This document shows positions 1 through 9,081 of a stretch of 64,000 bases of DNA, piece after piece. Position 1 is the stretch's first letter; each line of letters begins with the position of its first letter. The notes beneath the pieces are model-generated. The model saw only the letters and a list, made by a program, of their open reading frames with translations, ran no database searches and was not told the origin of the DNA. The stretch comes from Paraburkholderia sp. HP33-1 (GTDB taxonomy: Bacteria > Pseudomonadota > Gammaproteobacteria > Burkholderiales > Burkholderiaceae), in contig NZ_JAJEJR010000002.1 in NCBI RefSeq assembly GCF_021390595.1, forward strand, positions 992,001 to 1,056,000. The letters are read 5' to 3'. A program made the position numbers and the translations under genes.

Positions 1-2391
1 GCCGCGCTCGATCGTCTGCCGCGCGGCGCGACCTCTGTTTCCGATATCTCCGCGCAAGTCGACGAAGCCGTCGAGCGCGGCTGGGTCTTCGGTTCGCTGA
101 TGTTCAATGCCGCGAAGGTGCGCACCGGACACCTCGTGATCGGCATGTTGCGCACGCCCAACCTGCGCAATGCGCTTTACGCGCTTTCGCGTCAGTTCGA
201 GAAGATCAGCTTCGATGCACTGTCCGGCCGCTTCGACGCGCTGCTCGAAGGTTCACCTGAAGCGCATGCCGCTACCGCCGATGAGTCGGTGGCGCCCGCG
301 GTCGTACCGTCCGGTCAGCAGGACGCGCTGACCCGCTATACGGTCGATCTCACCGCCGAGGCGCGCGAGGGTAAGTTGGATCCCATCGTCGGACGCGACA
401 TGGAGATTCGCCAGGTCATCGACATTCTCATGCGCCGGCGCCAGAACAACCCGATCCTCACGGGCGAGGCAGGCGTCGGCAAGACGGCGGTGGTCGAAGG
501 TTTCGCGCAGCGTATCGTCGCGGGTGAGGTGCCTCCCGCATTGCGCGACGCCGTCGTGCGCACACTCGACGTCGGTCTGCTGCAGGCGGGCGCGAGCGTC
601 AAAGGCGAGTTCGAGAGCCGGCTCAAGCAGGTGATCGAGCAGGTGCAGGCGTCGGCAAAACCGGTGATTCTCTTCATCGACGAAGCGCATACGCTCGTCG
701 GCGCAGGCGGCGCGGCTGGCACCGGCGATGCCGCCAACCTGCTCAAGCCAGCGCTCGCACGCGGCACGCTGCGCACCATCGCCGCGACGACGTGGGTCGA
801 ATACAAGAAGCACATCGAGAAAGATCCGGCGCTCACGCGGCGCTTCCAGGTGGTCAAGGTGCCGGAGCCTTCCGAGGCAGGCGCGATCGCGATGATGCGC
901 GGCCTCGTGGGCAAGATGGAGCGGCATCACGGCGTGCAGGTGCTCGACGAGGCGGTGGAGGCTGCCGTGAAGCTCTCGCATCGCTTCATCCCGGCGCGGC
1001 AGTTGCCCGACAAGGCGGTGAGCCTGCTCGACACGGCCTGTGCCCGCGTCGCGGTGAGTCAGCAGGCGCTGCCGCCCGCCATCGACGATGCGAAACGGCG
1101 CATCGAGACGTGGCAGACCGAAAGCGAGATCGTGACGCGTGAAGCGGCGCTCGGCATTGACACGCAAGAACGGGCCGCCGATGTCGCGGCGCGTCTCGAC
1201 GCCGAGCGCGCGCGCCTCGCGGATCTCACCGCGCGCTGGGAAACGGAGCGCGCGCTGGTCGTGCGCATCCTCGCGGCGCGGCGGTCCATCGAGGAGGGCG
1301 GCGAGGGCGAAACGCTTTCGCAATTGCAGGCGATGAGCGCTGAGCTCGCGGAACGTCAGGGCGAAGCGCCGCTCATCTTGCCGGGCGTGGATGCGCATGC
1401 GGTCGCGTCGGTGGTGCAGGACTGGACCGGTATTCCGGTCGGCCGCATGGTCCGCGACGAAGCCGCGAGCGTGCTCGATCTGGCGGCGACGCTGAACCGC
1501 CGCATCGTCGGGCAGCGTCACGCGATGGAGATGATCGCGCGCCGCGTGCAGACCGCGCGCGCCGGGCTCGACGATCCCTGCAAGCCGGTCGGCGTGTTCA
1601 TGCTGGCGGGCACCTCGGGCGTGGGCAAGACCGAAACTGCGCTCGCGCTTGCCGAAGCGCTGTATGGCGGTGAAGACAATGTCATCACCGTGAACATGAG
1701 CGAGTACCAGGAGGCGCATACGGTGTCGCTGCTCAAGGGCGCGCCGCCGGGATACGTCGGCTATGGCGAAGGCGGCGTGCTCACCGAGGCGGTGCGGCGG
1801 CGTCCCTACAGCGTGGTGCTGCTCGACGAATTCGAGAAGGCCCACCCGGACGTGCACAAGCTCTTCTTTCAGGTCTTCGACAAGGGCCGCATGGAAGACG
1901 GCGAAGGCCGCGAGATCGATTTCAGCAACACGCTGATCCTGCTCACGACCAACGTCGGCACCGAACTCATCACGCATCTGTGCGGCGGCGGGCGTGAGGC
2001 GCCGTCGCCGGAAGAGATCGCGCGAGCACTGCGCACCCCGCTGCTCGACGCGTTTCCTCCCGCGTTGCTCGGACGCGTCGCGGTGATCCCGTATTACCCC
2101 CTCGACGACGCGATGCTCGATGCGGTGATCCGTCTGCAACTCGCGCGCATCGGCCGGCGCATCGAGCAGCAGTATCGCGTGAGTTTCGCCTACGACGACG
2201 CGGTGGTCGGCCTGATTGCGCGACGCTGCACGGAACTCGCGAGCGGTGGCCGGATGATCGACGCGATCCTCACCAACACGCTGCTGCCGCGTGTGAGCAA
2301 GGAATTCCTCGGCCGTCTGGTCGAGGGCAGCACGGTCGGGAAAGTCGAAGTCGGCGTGTGCGACGGCGACTTTACCTATGCCTTCGACTGA
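1..2391 (+). CDS. tssH: T6SS ATPase TssH (ClpV), 5' end cut by window
   Basis: AAA+ unfoldase of the Clp/Hsp100 family that disassembles the contracted T6SS sheath in the cytoplasm. The frame is open from base 1, so the N-terminus lies outside the window; the ATG at 100 is internal. Visible parts are the end of the N domain, a first Walker A (GEAGVGKT, about 463-486) with LFIDEAH as Walker B, a middle coiled-coil region (about 1080-1360), a second Walker A (GTSGVGKT, about 1609-1632) and a second Walker B (LLDEFEKAHPDV). Assignment to TssH rather than ClpB rests on the neighbours (vgrG, tssK, tssL, tssM) and on the divergent middle region. It is the first visible gene of a plus-strand run to tagF. 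Confidence 0.95.
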   Translation, partial: AALDRLPRGATSVSDISAQVDEAVERGWVFGSLMFNAAKVRTGHLVIGMLRTPNLRNALYALSRQFEKISFDALSGRFDALLEGSPEAHAATADESVAPAVVPSGQQDALTRYTVDLTAEAREGKLDPIVGRDMEIRQVIDILMRRRQNNPILTGEAGVGKTAVVEGFAQRIVAGEVPPALRDAVVRTLDVGLLQAGASVKGEFESRLKQVIEQVQASAKPVILFIDEAHTLVGAGGAAGTGDAANLLKPALARGTLRTIAATTWVEYKKHIEKDPALTRRFQVVKVPEPSEAGAIAMMRGLVGKMERHHGVQVLDEAVEAAVKLSHRFIPARQLPDKAVSLLDTACARVAVSQQALPPAIDDAKRRIETWQTESEIVTREAALGIDTQERAADVAARLDAERARLADLTARWETERALVVRILAARRSIEEGGEGETLSQLQAMSAELAERQGEAPLILPGVDAHAVASVVQDWTGIPVGRMVRDEAASVLDLAATLNRRIVGQRHAMEMIARRVQTARAGLDDPCKPVGVFMLAGTSGVGKTETALALAEALYGGEDNVITVNMSEYQEAHTVSLLKGAPPGYVGYGEGGVLTEAVRRRPYSVVLLDEFEKAHPDVHKLFFQVFDKGRMEDGEGREIDFSNTLILLTTNVGTELITHLCGGGREAPSPEEIARALRTPLLDAFPPALLGRVAVIPYYPLDDAMLDAVIRLQLARIGRRIEQQYRVSFAYDDAVVGLIARRCTELASGGRMIDAILTNTLLPRVSKEFLGRLVEGSTVGKVEVGVCDGDFTYAFD

Positions 2392-2411
2392 TATTGAACA
2401 AGGAGCCAGCC

Positions 2412-2801
2412 ATGCCACAACAAGTCAGCATGGGCGCGACACTGCAATGCTCGTTCGGCATGGCGCCGTCGGAGCTCGTCGTGCTGCCCATAAACCGGGT
2501 GCTCTGTGAAGGGCCGCTCGCCGCGAACATCATGGATCACGTGCCGCTCGTGAACATCATGCCGTTCGGCATGTGCACGTCGCCGGCGAATCCGGAGGTC
2601 GCCGCAGCCACCGCCGCCGCGCTCGGCACGCCGACGCCGATGCCTTGCGTGCCCGTGACCGTGTCGCCGTGGGTGCCCGGTGCGCTCAACGTGCTGCTCG
2701 GCAACCAGCCGTCGCTCGACAACGTATCCACCTGCCAGTGCATTTGGGGCGGCGTGGTGACGATCGTCGATCCGGCGACCTGCGAAACGCAGATTCCCTG
2801 A
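2412..2801 (+). CDS. DUF4280 PAAR-like protein
   Basis: Protein of 129 residues of the DUF4280 family, which resembles PAAR proteins that cap the VgrG spike. The ATG at 2412 follows AGGAG with good spacing, 20 bases after tssH. The sequence has repeated short hydrophobic/proline segments and several cysteines (for example CTSPANPE, CVPVTVSPW, CQCIWGG), the usual look of the family. It sits directly before vgrG, so the likely role is to sharpen or load that spike. No toxin domain is fused to it. The family call comes from recognised sequence pattern and context, not a search. Confidence 0.85.
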   Translation: MPQQVSMGATLQCSFGMAPSELVVLPINRVLCEGPLAANIMDHVPLVNIMPFGMCTSPANPEVAAATAAALGTPTPMPCVPVTVSPWVPGALNVLLGNQPSLDNVSTCQCIWGGVVTIVDPATCETQIP

Positions 2802-2815
2802 CAGCGAGGCCGGCG

Positions 2816-4822
2816 ATGACGCTCACCGATACCGATCGTGTCGCGCAGGTGACCTGCGCACTCGGCAAGAACGCGCTGGTGCTCTATCGGATGCGCGGAG
2901 TTGAGGAGCTCGGACGGCTCGCGCAATGGGATGTCGATCTGCTCGCTGATCGGTCGAATCTCGACATCGCCAGGATGCTCGGCAGCGACTTCTCGCTGTC
3001 GCTGGAGATTCCTGGCGGCGGCACGCGCGAGTACAACGGCATCGTCACGGCGTTCGAGCTGGCGCGTGCGGCGAGCACGCAGCCCAACCGTCCGGCGATG
3101 TATCGCGCCACGGTGCGCCCGCGCCTCTGGCTGCTCACGCGCGCGTCGCATTGCCGCTTTTTTCACCAGATGACCGTGCCCGCGATCATCGGCAAGGTGC
3201 TGGCCGACTATCACATCGACTTCGAGAACAAATGCTCGGCGACGTATCCGAGCGTCGAGCATTGCGCACAATATCGCGAGACGGATTTCGATTTCGTGAG
3301 CCGGATCGCCGAGCGAGAAGGCATTTACTACTTCTTCGAGCATCAGGGCGGCAAGCATCGGCTGATTCTCACGGATTCGTCGCAGGTGCACGGCGCGACA
3401 CCGCATTGCGCCGCGCTGCCGTTTCGTCCGCAGCCGGCGATGCCGCACGAGCACGAGTGGGTCTATGCATGGTCCACCGGCGGCGAAGTCGCCACGGGCA
3501 TCGTCGAGATCAACGACTACGACTTCGAGAAGCCGTCGCAATCGGCGCAGCAGGGTCTGGTCGCGCGGGCGTTGCGCAGCACGCCTTTCGACCCTGCCGT
3601 CTACGCGATGCAGGAGCACGCGCCCGGCTATACGCAGCATGAAGACGCCGAGCGACTGGCGCGCGCGCATGCCGAGACACATCAGGCGTCCAACGTGTTC
3701 GTCAGCGCACGCACGACCGCGCGCGCCATCTGGCCCGGCGGCCTCGTGCGGCTGACCGGGCACCCGCTGGAGCAGCAGAATCGTGAATACCTCGTCGTTT
3801 CGGCCGAGTACGCGATCAATTCGGATGACTATCTATCCGCGCTCGACCCGAACAACCGGCCGCCAGTATTCGATTGCGCCTTTCGGGCACTGCCGCGCGA
3901 CGCCGGATTTCGCGCCGCGCGCAGTACTGCGCGAGCGCGCGTCGCGGGGCCGCAGACAGCGGTGGTCGTCGGGCCGAACGGCGAAGAGATTCACACCGAC
4001 AAATACGGGCGCATCAAGGTGCAGTTCCATTGGGAGCAGCTTGCGCCGGAGGCTTCGCGCGAGTCCTTGCAGCGCTGCTGGGTGCGGGTCGCGCAGCCGT
4101 GGGCCGGCAAGGGCTATGGGGCGTTCTTCCTGCCGCGCATCGGTCAGGAAGTGCTGGTGCATTTCATCGAGGGCGACCCGGACCAGCCGCTCGTGATCGG
4201 CAGCGTCTACAACGCCGCGCAGACCACGCCGTACGAACTCGCCGCGAAGATGGCGCGCACCACGCTCAAGAGCAATTCGACGAAGGGCGGCAACGGCTTC
4301 AACGAAATGCGTTTCGACGATACCAAGGAGGCCGAGCAACTGTTCTTCCATGCCGAGCGCGATCTGGAGACCTGGGTGAAGCACGACGCCCTGACGCGCA
4401 TCGGCAACGAGCGCCACGTGATTGTCGAGCACGACGATCTGGCGCGCTGCGGCGGCAATCGCAGCGATGCCGTGCAGGGCGACCAGCGGGTGCGGATCGG
4501 CGGCAAGTATTCGCTCGATGTCGGCGGCGACACGCAACACAAGAGCGGGGCGAATATTTTGGTGGGGGCGGGTGTTAACGTCGATATCAAGGGCGAGGCC
4601 AACGTGACCGTCGAGGCGGGCGTGACGCTGACGCTCAAGGCGGGCGGCAACACGATCGTGCTGGGGCCATCCGGCATCGCGATCAATGCGGCAGGGCCGG
4701 TGTCGATCGATGGCGTGGTGGTGCAGATCAACTGTGGCGGCGGGGGCGGCGGGGCGGGTGCGGCGAGCGCGTCGCCCGATGCGCCCGCCGATCCCCGCCA
4801 GGCCGACGACGGCTCGAAATGA
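2816..4822 (+). CDS. tssI: T6SS spike protein VgrG (TssI)
   Basis: Trimeric needle-spike protein of the T6SS, related to phage gp27/gp5. The protein is 668 residues from the ATG at 2816 (weak GAGG upstream, 14 bases after the DUF4280 gene); an upstream in-frame extension to 2573 overlaps DUF4280 and is rejected. Residues about 1-370 form the gp27-like part, followed by a gp5-like OB fold (around GRIKVQFHWE) and a C-terminal beta-helix region with V-x-V/G-x repeats (around residues 560-640). The C-terminus ends in a glycine/alanine-rich tail with no obvious extra enzymatic domain, so it appears to be a non-evolved VgrG. Its stop overlaps the possible upstream start of the FHA gene. Confidence 0.95.
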   Translation: MTLTDTDRVAQVTCALGKNALVLYRMRGVEELGRLAQWDVDLLADRSNLDIARMLGSDFSLSLEIPGGGTREYNGIVTAFELARAASTQPNRPAMYRATVRPRLWLLTRASHCRFFHQMTVPAIIGKVLADYHIDFENKCSATYPSVEHCAQYRETDFDFVSRIAEREGIYYFFEHQGGKHRLILTDSSQVHGATPHCAALPFRPQPAMPHEHEWVYAWSTGGEVATGIVEINDYDFEKPSQSAQQGLVARALRSTPFDPAVYAMQEHAPGYTQHEDAERLARAHAETHQASNVFVSARTTARAIWPGGLVRLTGHPLEQQNREYLVVSAEYAINSDDYLSALDPNNRPPVFDCAFRALPRDAGFRAARSTARARVAGPQTAVVVGPNGEEIHTDKYGRIKVQFHWEQLAPEASRESLQRCWVRVAQPWAGKGYGAFFLPRIGQEVLVHFIEGDPDQPLVIGSVYNAAQTTPYELAAKMARTTLKSNSTKGGNGFNEMRFDDTKEAEQLFFHAERDLETWVKHDALTRIGNERHVIVEHDDLARCGGNRSDAVQGDQRVRIGGKYSLDVGGDTQHKSGANILVGAGVNVDIKGEANVTVEAGVTLTLKAGGNTIVLGPSGIAINAAGPVSIDGVVVQINCGGGGGGAGAASASPDAPADPRQADDGSK

Positions 4823-4842
4823 ACGCGCACGGAGAAGTCCTC

Positions 4843-6264
4843 ATGTATCTGACGCTCACGCTCGACACGTATCAGGGCAGCGCCCCCGATGTGCCGCTCG
4901 CATGCCGCTTCGGCGCGGCGGGCGGCACCATCGGGCGCGGCCCCGACAACACGATGGTGCTGCCGGATACGGCAAAGACCGTGTCGCGTGTGCAAGCGCG
5001 GATCGACAGGACCGAGGACGGCTGGCGGCTCGCCGACCTCGGCACCAATCCCAGCCGGCTCAACGGGAGGCCGCTCACGAGTGATCGGCCCGTGCCGCTG
5101 GCCAACGGCGACTTGCTCGAGATTGGCGGCTACCGGCTCGATGTGCGGACGTTAGAGCCCGCGCCCGCCGAAGCCTTCGACGCGCCCCTCGGCGTGCATG
5201 ACCGCCGCGATTTCGATCCGCTCGACCGGTCGAGCCAGCGCGAGGACGCGCTCACGGAGACGTTCGCGCACGATCCGCTCGCTCGCGCGGCGGTGCTTGC
5301 GGATTGCCCGCTGCCGGGCCCGCGCTTCGATCCACTCGCCGCGACGCTTGGCGACGCGCACCCGGCGCACGAAGCGCCGCGGCGCTTCGACGGGCACGCG
5401 GTGTTCGCCGGTTCCGGCAGCGATCACGTGCCGCCCGAGCAGTTCGCCTACGTGCCGCCTGCCGGCGCGATGACGCATGCGCCGGCGGGCGGCATTCCGC
5501 ACGACTACGATCCGTTGGGCGATGTCGCGCTCGCGTCTTCCGCGAGCGCCGCGTCCGGGCCGCTACGCGAACCGGTGCAGCGCCCCACGATCCCGGCTGC
5601 CGCACCGTCCCGCGCCGCGCCGGCGAGCGGCGTTGCAGCCAATGATGCCAACGCCGAAGCGGCCTTCGCGGCGTTGCTCGACGGCCTGGGCGTCGATGCC
5701 GGCGCGCTCGCCGGGCGCAACGCCGCCGAGGTCGCGCGTCTCGCGGGTGCGATGTTGCGCACGGCGGTGCGCGGCGTGGTCGACGTGCTGCTGTCACGCT
5801 CGATGCTCAAGCGCGAGATCAGCCTCGACACGACGATGCTGGTCCAGCGCGACAACAACCCGCTCAAATTCTTCCCCGACGGTGACGGCGCGCTCGCGCA
5901 GATGCTGCGCGGCGCGAGCGCCGGATACCTGCCGCCGCAGACGGCACTCGAAGGCGCATTCGACGATATCCGCCGCCACGAGGTCGCGGTCCTCGCGGGC
6001 ACGCGCGCGGCGATGCTGCACCTGCTCGGCCGCTTCGACCCAAAGGCAATCGTCGCTGCCGACACACGGCGCGGCAGGTTCGACTGGCTGCCCGCATGCA
6101 GAAAGGCGCGCCAGTGGGACCGTCTGGTTGCGCTGCACGCCGAGCTCGCGCGCGCGAGCGCCGACGACCTTCAGGCTCTGTGCGGCAGCGCCTTCAACGA
6201 CGCATACGAGCGGCAGGTGAACGGCCGCGCCGACGTGATCCCGCTGGCTCCTTCAATCCGATAG
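4843..6264 (+). CDS. tagH: T6SS-associated FHA-domain protein TagH
   Basis: FHA-domain protein that binds phosphothreonine and links Ser/Thr kinase signalling to T6SS assembly. The 473-residue product is counted from the ATG at 4843, preceded by GGAG and starting MYLTLTLDTYQG like other family members. An alternative ATG at 4819 overlaps the vgrG stop and would add eight residues. Residues about 20-100 are the FHA domain (GRGPDNTMVLPD, then TVSRVQARI). The middle, about 110-290, is low-complexity and rich in Ala, Pro and Asp. Residues about 290-470 match the C-terminal T6SS FHA domain. The kinase/phosphatase pair at 13085-15379 is its natural partner. Confidence 0.9.
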   Translation: MYLTLTLDTYQGSAPDVPLACRFGAAGGTIGRGPDNTMVLPDTAKTVSRVQARIDRTEDGWRLADLGTNPSRLNGRPLTSDRPVPLANGDLLEIGGYRLDVRTLEPAPAEAFDAPLGVHDRRDFDPLDRSSQREDALTETFAHDPLARAAVLADCPLPGPRFDPLAATLGDAHPAHEAPRRFDGHAVFAGSGSDHVPPEQFAYVPPAGAMTHAPAGGIPHDYDPLGDVALASSASAASGPLREPVQRPTIPAAAPSRAAPASGVAANDANAEAAFAALLDGLGVDAGALAGRNAAEVARLAGAMLRTAVRGVVDVLLSRSMLKREISLDTTMLVQRDNNPLKFFPDGDGALAQMLRGASAGYLPPQTALEGAFDDIRRHEVAVLAGTRAAMLHLLGRFDPKAIVAADTRRGRFDWLPACRKARQWDRLVALHAELARASADDLQALCGSAFNDAYERQVNGRADVIPLAPSIR

Positions 6265-6274
6265 TGAGGCGACG

Positions 6275-7627
6275 ATGTCCTGGAACAACAAGGTGATCTG
6301 GTCGGAAGGCATGCTGCTTCAGCCGCAGCATCTGCAACAGCATGACCGCTACCTGCGCGCGCAGATCGACGCGCGCTGCGCCGCGCTGCGGCCCTATGCG
6401 TTCGGATTCTCGGAGCTCGCGATCGACGTGGAGCAACTGAAGCTCGGCCGCATCGCGCTGACCTCGTGCGCGGGCGTGTTGCCCGATGGCAGTCCGTTCC
6501 GACTGCCCGCCGACGATGATCTGCCGCTGCCGCTCGCCGTGCCCGAGGACGCGCGCGATCTGACGGTCGTGCTGGCGCTGCCCGTCGCGCGCCGGGGCGT
6601 GCCTGAGGCCGCGCATGGGGCGCACGCAGAGGGCACGGGCGGCCATGATGGTTTCGCGCGTCACCGCATCGCGGAGACCGAAGTGCTCGACAGCAACGAC
6701 GGCGCCATCGGTGCCGCGCTCGTGCAGGTCGGCAAGCTTCAGCTACGGCTCGCGTTCGAGCGGGACGTGGTCCATGCGCACACGTCGCTCGGCATTGCGC
6801 GTATCGTCGAGCGCCGTGCGGACAACAGCCTCGTTATCGATTCCGCCTACGCGCCGCCTTGCCTCGACTATCGCGTGTCGCGCCGCTTGTGCGGCTTCGT
6901 CGACGAACTCGTGGGCCTCATGCATCAGCGCGCCGATGCGCTCGCCGCGCGCCTTGCCCAGCCCGCCGCGACCGGCGCGGCCGAGATCGCCGACTTTCTG
7001 CTGCTGCAGGTCCTCAACCGGGCCGAGCCGCTGTTCGCGGGGATCGCATCGACCACCGGCCTGCATCCGCATGATCTGCATCAGCACGCGTTGCAGCTGG
7101 CCGGCGAGCTCGCGACCTTCAGTCAGTCCGGCAAGCGTCCCGCCTCCTTTCCGGTCTATCGCCACGAGCGGCTCGACGAGACCTTCACGCCGCTCATCGA
7201 CGCGCTGCGTGGCGCGCTCAGTGCCGTGATGGACCCGCATGCGGTGCCGATCGCGCTGGAGGAGCGCAAGTACGGCTTGCGCGTGGCGATCGTGCCGGAC
7301 CGCGAGCTGTTCGCCTCAGCGAGCTTCGTGCTTGCGGTGAAGGCCGATCTCGCGCCGGCCGTGCTGCTCAATGGCTTCCCGCAGCAGGCCAAGCTCGGGC
7401 CGGTCGAGCGCATCCGCGATCTCGTCAATCTCCAGTTACCGGGTATCGCGTTGCGTGCGCTGCCGGTGGCGCCGCGCCAGTTGCCGTTCCATGCGGGCTT
7501 CACCTATTTCGAGCTGGAACGCGGCGGCGAGTTGTGGCGGCAGTTCGCCACTTCGGCTGGCGTCGCGTTGCACGTTGCAGGTGACTTCCCCGGGATCGAG
7601 CTCGAGTTCTGGGCAATCCGCCCATGA
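6275..7627 (+). CDS. tssK: T6SS baseplate protein TssK
   Basis: Baseplate component that connects the sheath/baseplate to the TssLM membrane complex. The protein is 450 residues, the usual size, and begins with the family signature VIWSEGMLLQPQHLQQ. Conserved blocks such as SSFPVYRHERLDETF-like and KYGLRVAIVPD are present. The start at 6275 is 10 bases after tagH. The stop overlaps the ATG of tssL by four bases (ATGA), implying translational coupling. tssJ, often placed just before tssK, is not found here. Confidence 0.95.
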   Translation: MSWNNKVIWSEGMLLQPQHLQQHDRYLRAQIDARCAALRPYAFGFSELAIDVEQLKLGRIALTSCAGVLPDGSPFRLPADDDLPLPLAVPEDARDLTVVLALPVARRGVPEAAHGAHAEGTGGHDGFARHRIAETEVLDSNDGAIGAALVQVGKLQLRLAFERDVVHAHTSLGIARIVERRADNSLVIDSAYAPPCLDYRVSRRLCGFVDELVGLMHQRADALAARLAQPAATGAAEIADFLLLQVLNRAEPLFAGIASTTGLHPHDLHQHALQLAGELATFSQSGKRPASFPVYRHERLDETFTPLIDALRGALSAVMDPHAVPIALEERKYGLRVAIVPDRELFASASFVLAVKADLAPAVLLNGFPQQAKLGPVERIRDLVNLQLPGIALRALPVAPRQLPFHAGFTYFELERGGELWRQFATSAGVALHVAGDFPGIELEFWAIRP

Positions 7628-9015
7628 GCGCGGCCGGTTCTGGGCCACATTCGACGAAGGACCTCACCGTGAACGCACCGACCTTTCCGCAAGCCGGCTT
7701 CGACCCGGACGACACCATCCTGATTCCGCAACCGGGCGGGCGCACTGCGACGCGTCGGCGCAATGAGGAGCCCAATGAAGAGCGCAATGAAGAGCGCGAG
7801 CAACCGGCGCCACGCGGCGCCCGCTCGCCGGTACTGCCGGTCGCGGCCGGCCTGAACCCGCTCGTGCGCGCCGCGAATGCGCTGCTCGAACTTGCGCTGC
7901 CGCTGCGCCAGCGCGCGGCGATCGCCGATATCGAAGGACTGCGCGCCGAGCTTGCGCGGATGGTGCGTACCTTCGAGCAGGACGCGCGCGCGAGCGGCAT
8001 CGATACCGAAAAGCTCGCGGCGGCGCGTTACTGCCTGTGCACCTGCATCGACGAGGCGATCTCGGGCACGCCGTGGGGCAGCGGTGTATGGGCGAGCCGC
8101 AGCCTGCTCGTCACCTTCCATAACGAAGCGTCGGGGGGCGAGCGCTTCTTCCTGATCCTGCAACGACTCGCACAAGACCCGGCGCGCAACGTCGACGTCC
8201 TGGAACTGCTGTACGTGATCCTGTCGCTCGGCTTCGAAGGGCGGTATCGCCTGATCGACGGCGGGCGCAGCCAGCTCGAATCCGTTCGCGAGCGGCTCGA
8301 GCGCATCATCCGCATTCAGCGTGGCGCTTTCGAGACCGAGCTGTCGGTGAACTGGCGGCCCGCCGAGCGCGCGCGCAGGCCGCTCGGGCAGCGTATGCCG
8401 CCGTGGGTCTGCGCCGCGCTCGCGGCTGTCGTCGTGGTGGCGACGCACATCGTGCTCGCGCAGAGCCTGAACCGTACCTCCGACCCCGTGTTCGACGCGC
8501 TCAACCGCATCCGGGTCAGCGAGCGCCCCGCAGTACAGGCGAGCGTGATCGCGCCTGCCGCGATGTCCGCCGCCGCCGCGACGCTGTCGACGTTTCTTGC
8601 GCCCGAGATCCGCCAGGGGCTGGTCTCGGTGCGGGAGACGGCGGACCGCTCGATCATCACGATTACAGGCGACAACCTGTTCGCGTCCGGCAGCGCAACG
8701 CTCGATCCGGCCTACGACGCGTTGATCGGACGCATCGGAGAGGCGCTGAAAAGTGTGCCCGGCAAGGTCGTCGTCACGGGCCACACTGATGACCAGCGGC
8801 TCCTGTCCGCGCGCTTCCCGTCCAATTGGCATCTGTCGCAGGCGCGCGCCGAAAGCGTGCGCGCGATGCTCGCGTCTTTCACTGGCGCACCCGCGCGCTT
8901 TTCCGCTGAAGGGCGGGGCGACGCCGAGCCGCTCGCGTCGAACGACACGCCCGCTGGCCGCGCGAAAAACCGCCGCGTCGAAATCACGCTGCTCGCGCCG
9001 GGCGCGTCCTCGTGA
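7624..9015 (+). CDS. tssL: T6SS inner-membrane protein TssL with OmpA-like peptidoglycan-binding C-terminus
   Basis: DotU/IcmH-type membrane protein of the T6SS envelope complex. The ORF gives 463 residues from ATG 7624, which overlaps the tssK stop. A GTG at 7669 with AAGGA at good spacing is an alternative start that would remove 15 residues. The N-terminus carries a short Asn-Glu-Glu repeat. The DotU domain covers about 70-250, a single membrane helix about 262-282 (WVCAALAAVVVVATHIVLAQ) and an OmpA/MotB domain about 330-463 (VVTGHTDDQ, LSQARAESVRAML, KNRRVEITL). The OmpA extension lets this TssL anchor to peptidoglycan by itself. Confidence 0.95.
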   Translation: MSAAGSGPHSTKDLTVNAPTFPQAGFDPDDTILIPQPGGRTATRRRNEEPNEERNEEREQPAPRGARSPVLPVAAGLNPLVRAANALLELALPLRQRAAIADIEGLRAELARMVRTFEQDARASGIDTEKLAAARYCLCTCIDEAISGTPWGSGVWASRSLLVTFHNEASGGERFFLILQRLAQDPARNVDVLELLYVILSLGFEGRYRLIDGGRSQLESVRERLERIIRIQRGAFETELSVNWRPAERARRPLGQRMPPWVCAALAAVVVVATHIVLAQSLNRTSDPVFDALNRIRVSERPAVQASVIAPAAMSAAAATLSTFLAPEIRQGLVSVRETADRSIITITGDNLFASGSATLDPAYDALIGRIGEALKSVPGKVVVTGHTDDQRLLSARFPSNWHLSQARAESVRAMLASFTGAPARFSAEGRGDAEPLASNDTPAGRAKNRRVEITLLAPGASS

Positions 9016-9017
9016 CG

Positions 9018-9045
9018 CGCGGCGCAGCCTACGCGGCGCAGCCTA
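9018..9045. repeat. 14-bp perfect tandem duplication between tssL and tssM
   Basis: The 14-base unit CGCGGCGCAGCCTA occurs twice head-to-tail (9018-9031 and 9032-9045) just after the tssL stop. It lies in the 66-base gap before tssM and is probably a slippage product. Confidence 0.9.
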
Positions 9046-9081
9046 ACTCATTCGTATCGACACTCAGGCTTGGAGACACCG

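Noticed and set aside
253..2418. Open reading frame of about 720 codons on the minus strand opposite tssH
   Set aside because: It is antisense to a clear ClpV gene; its product is Arg/His-rich with no family resemblance, as expected from GC-rich third positions.
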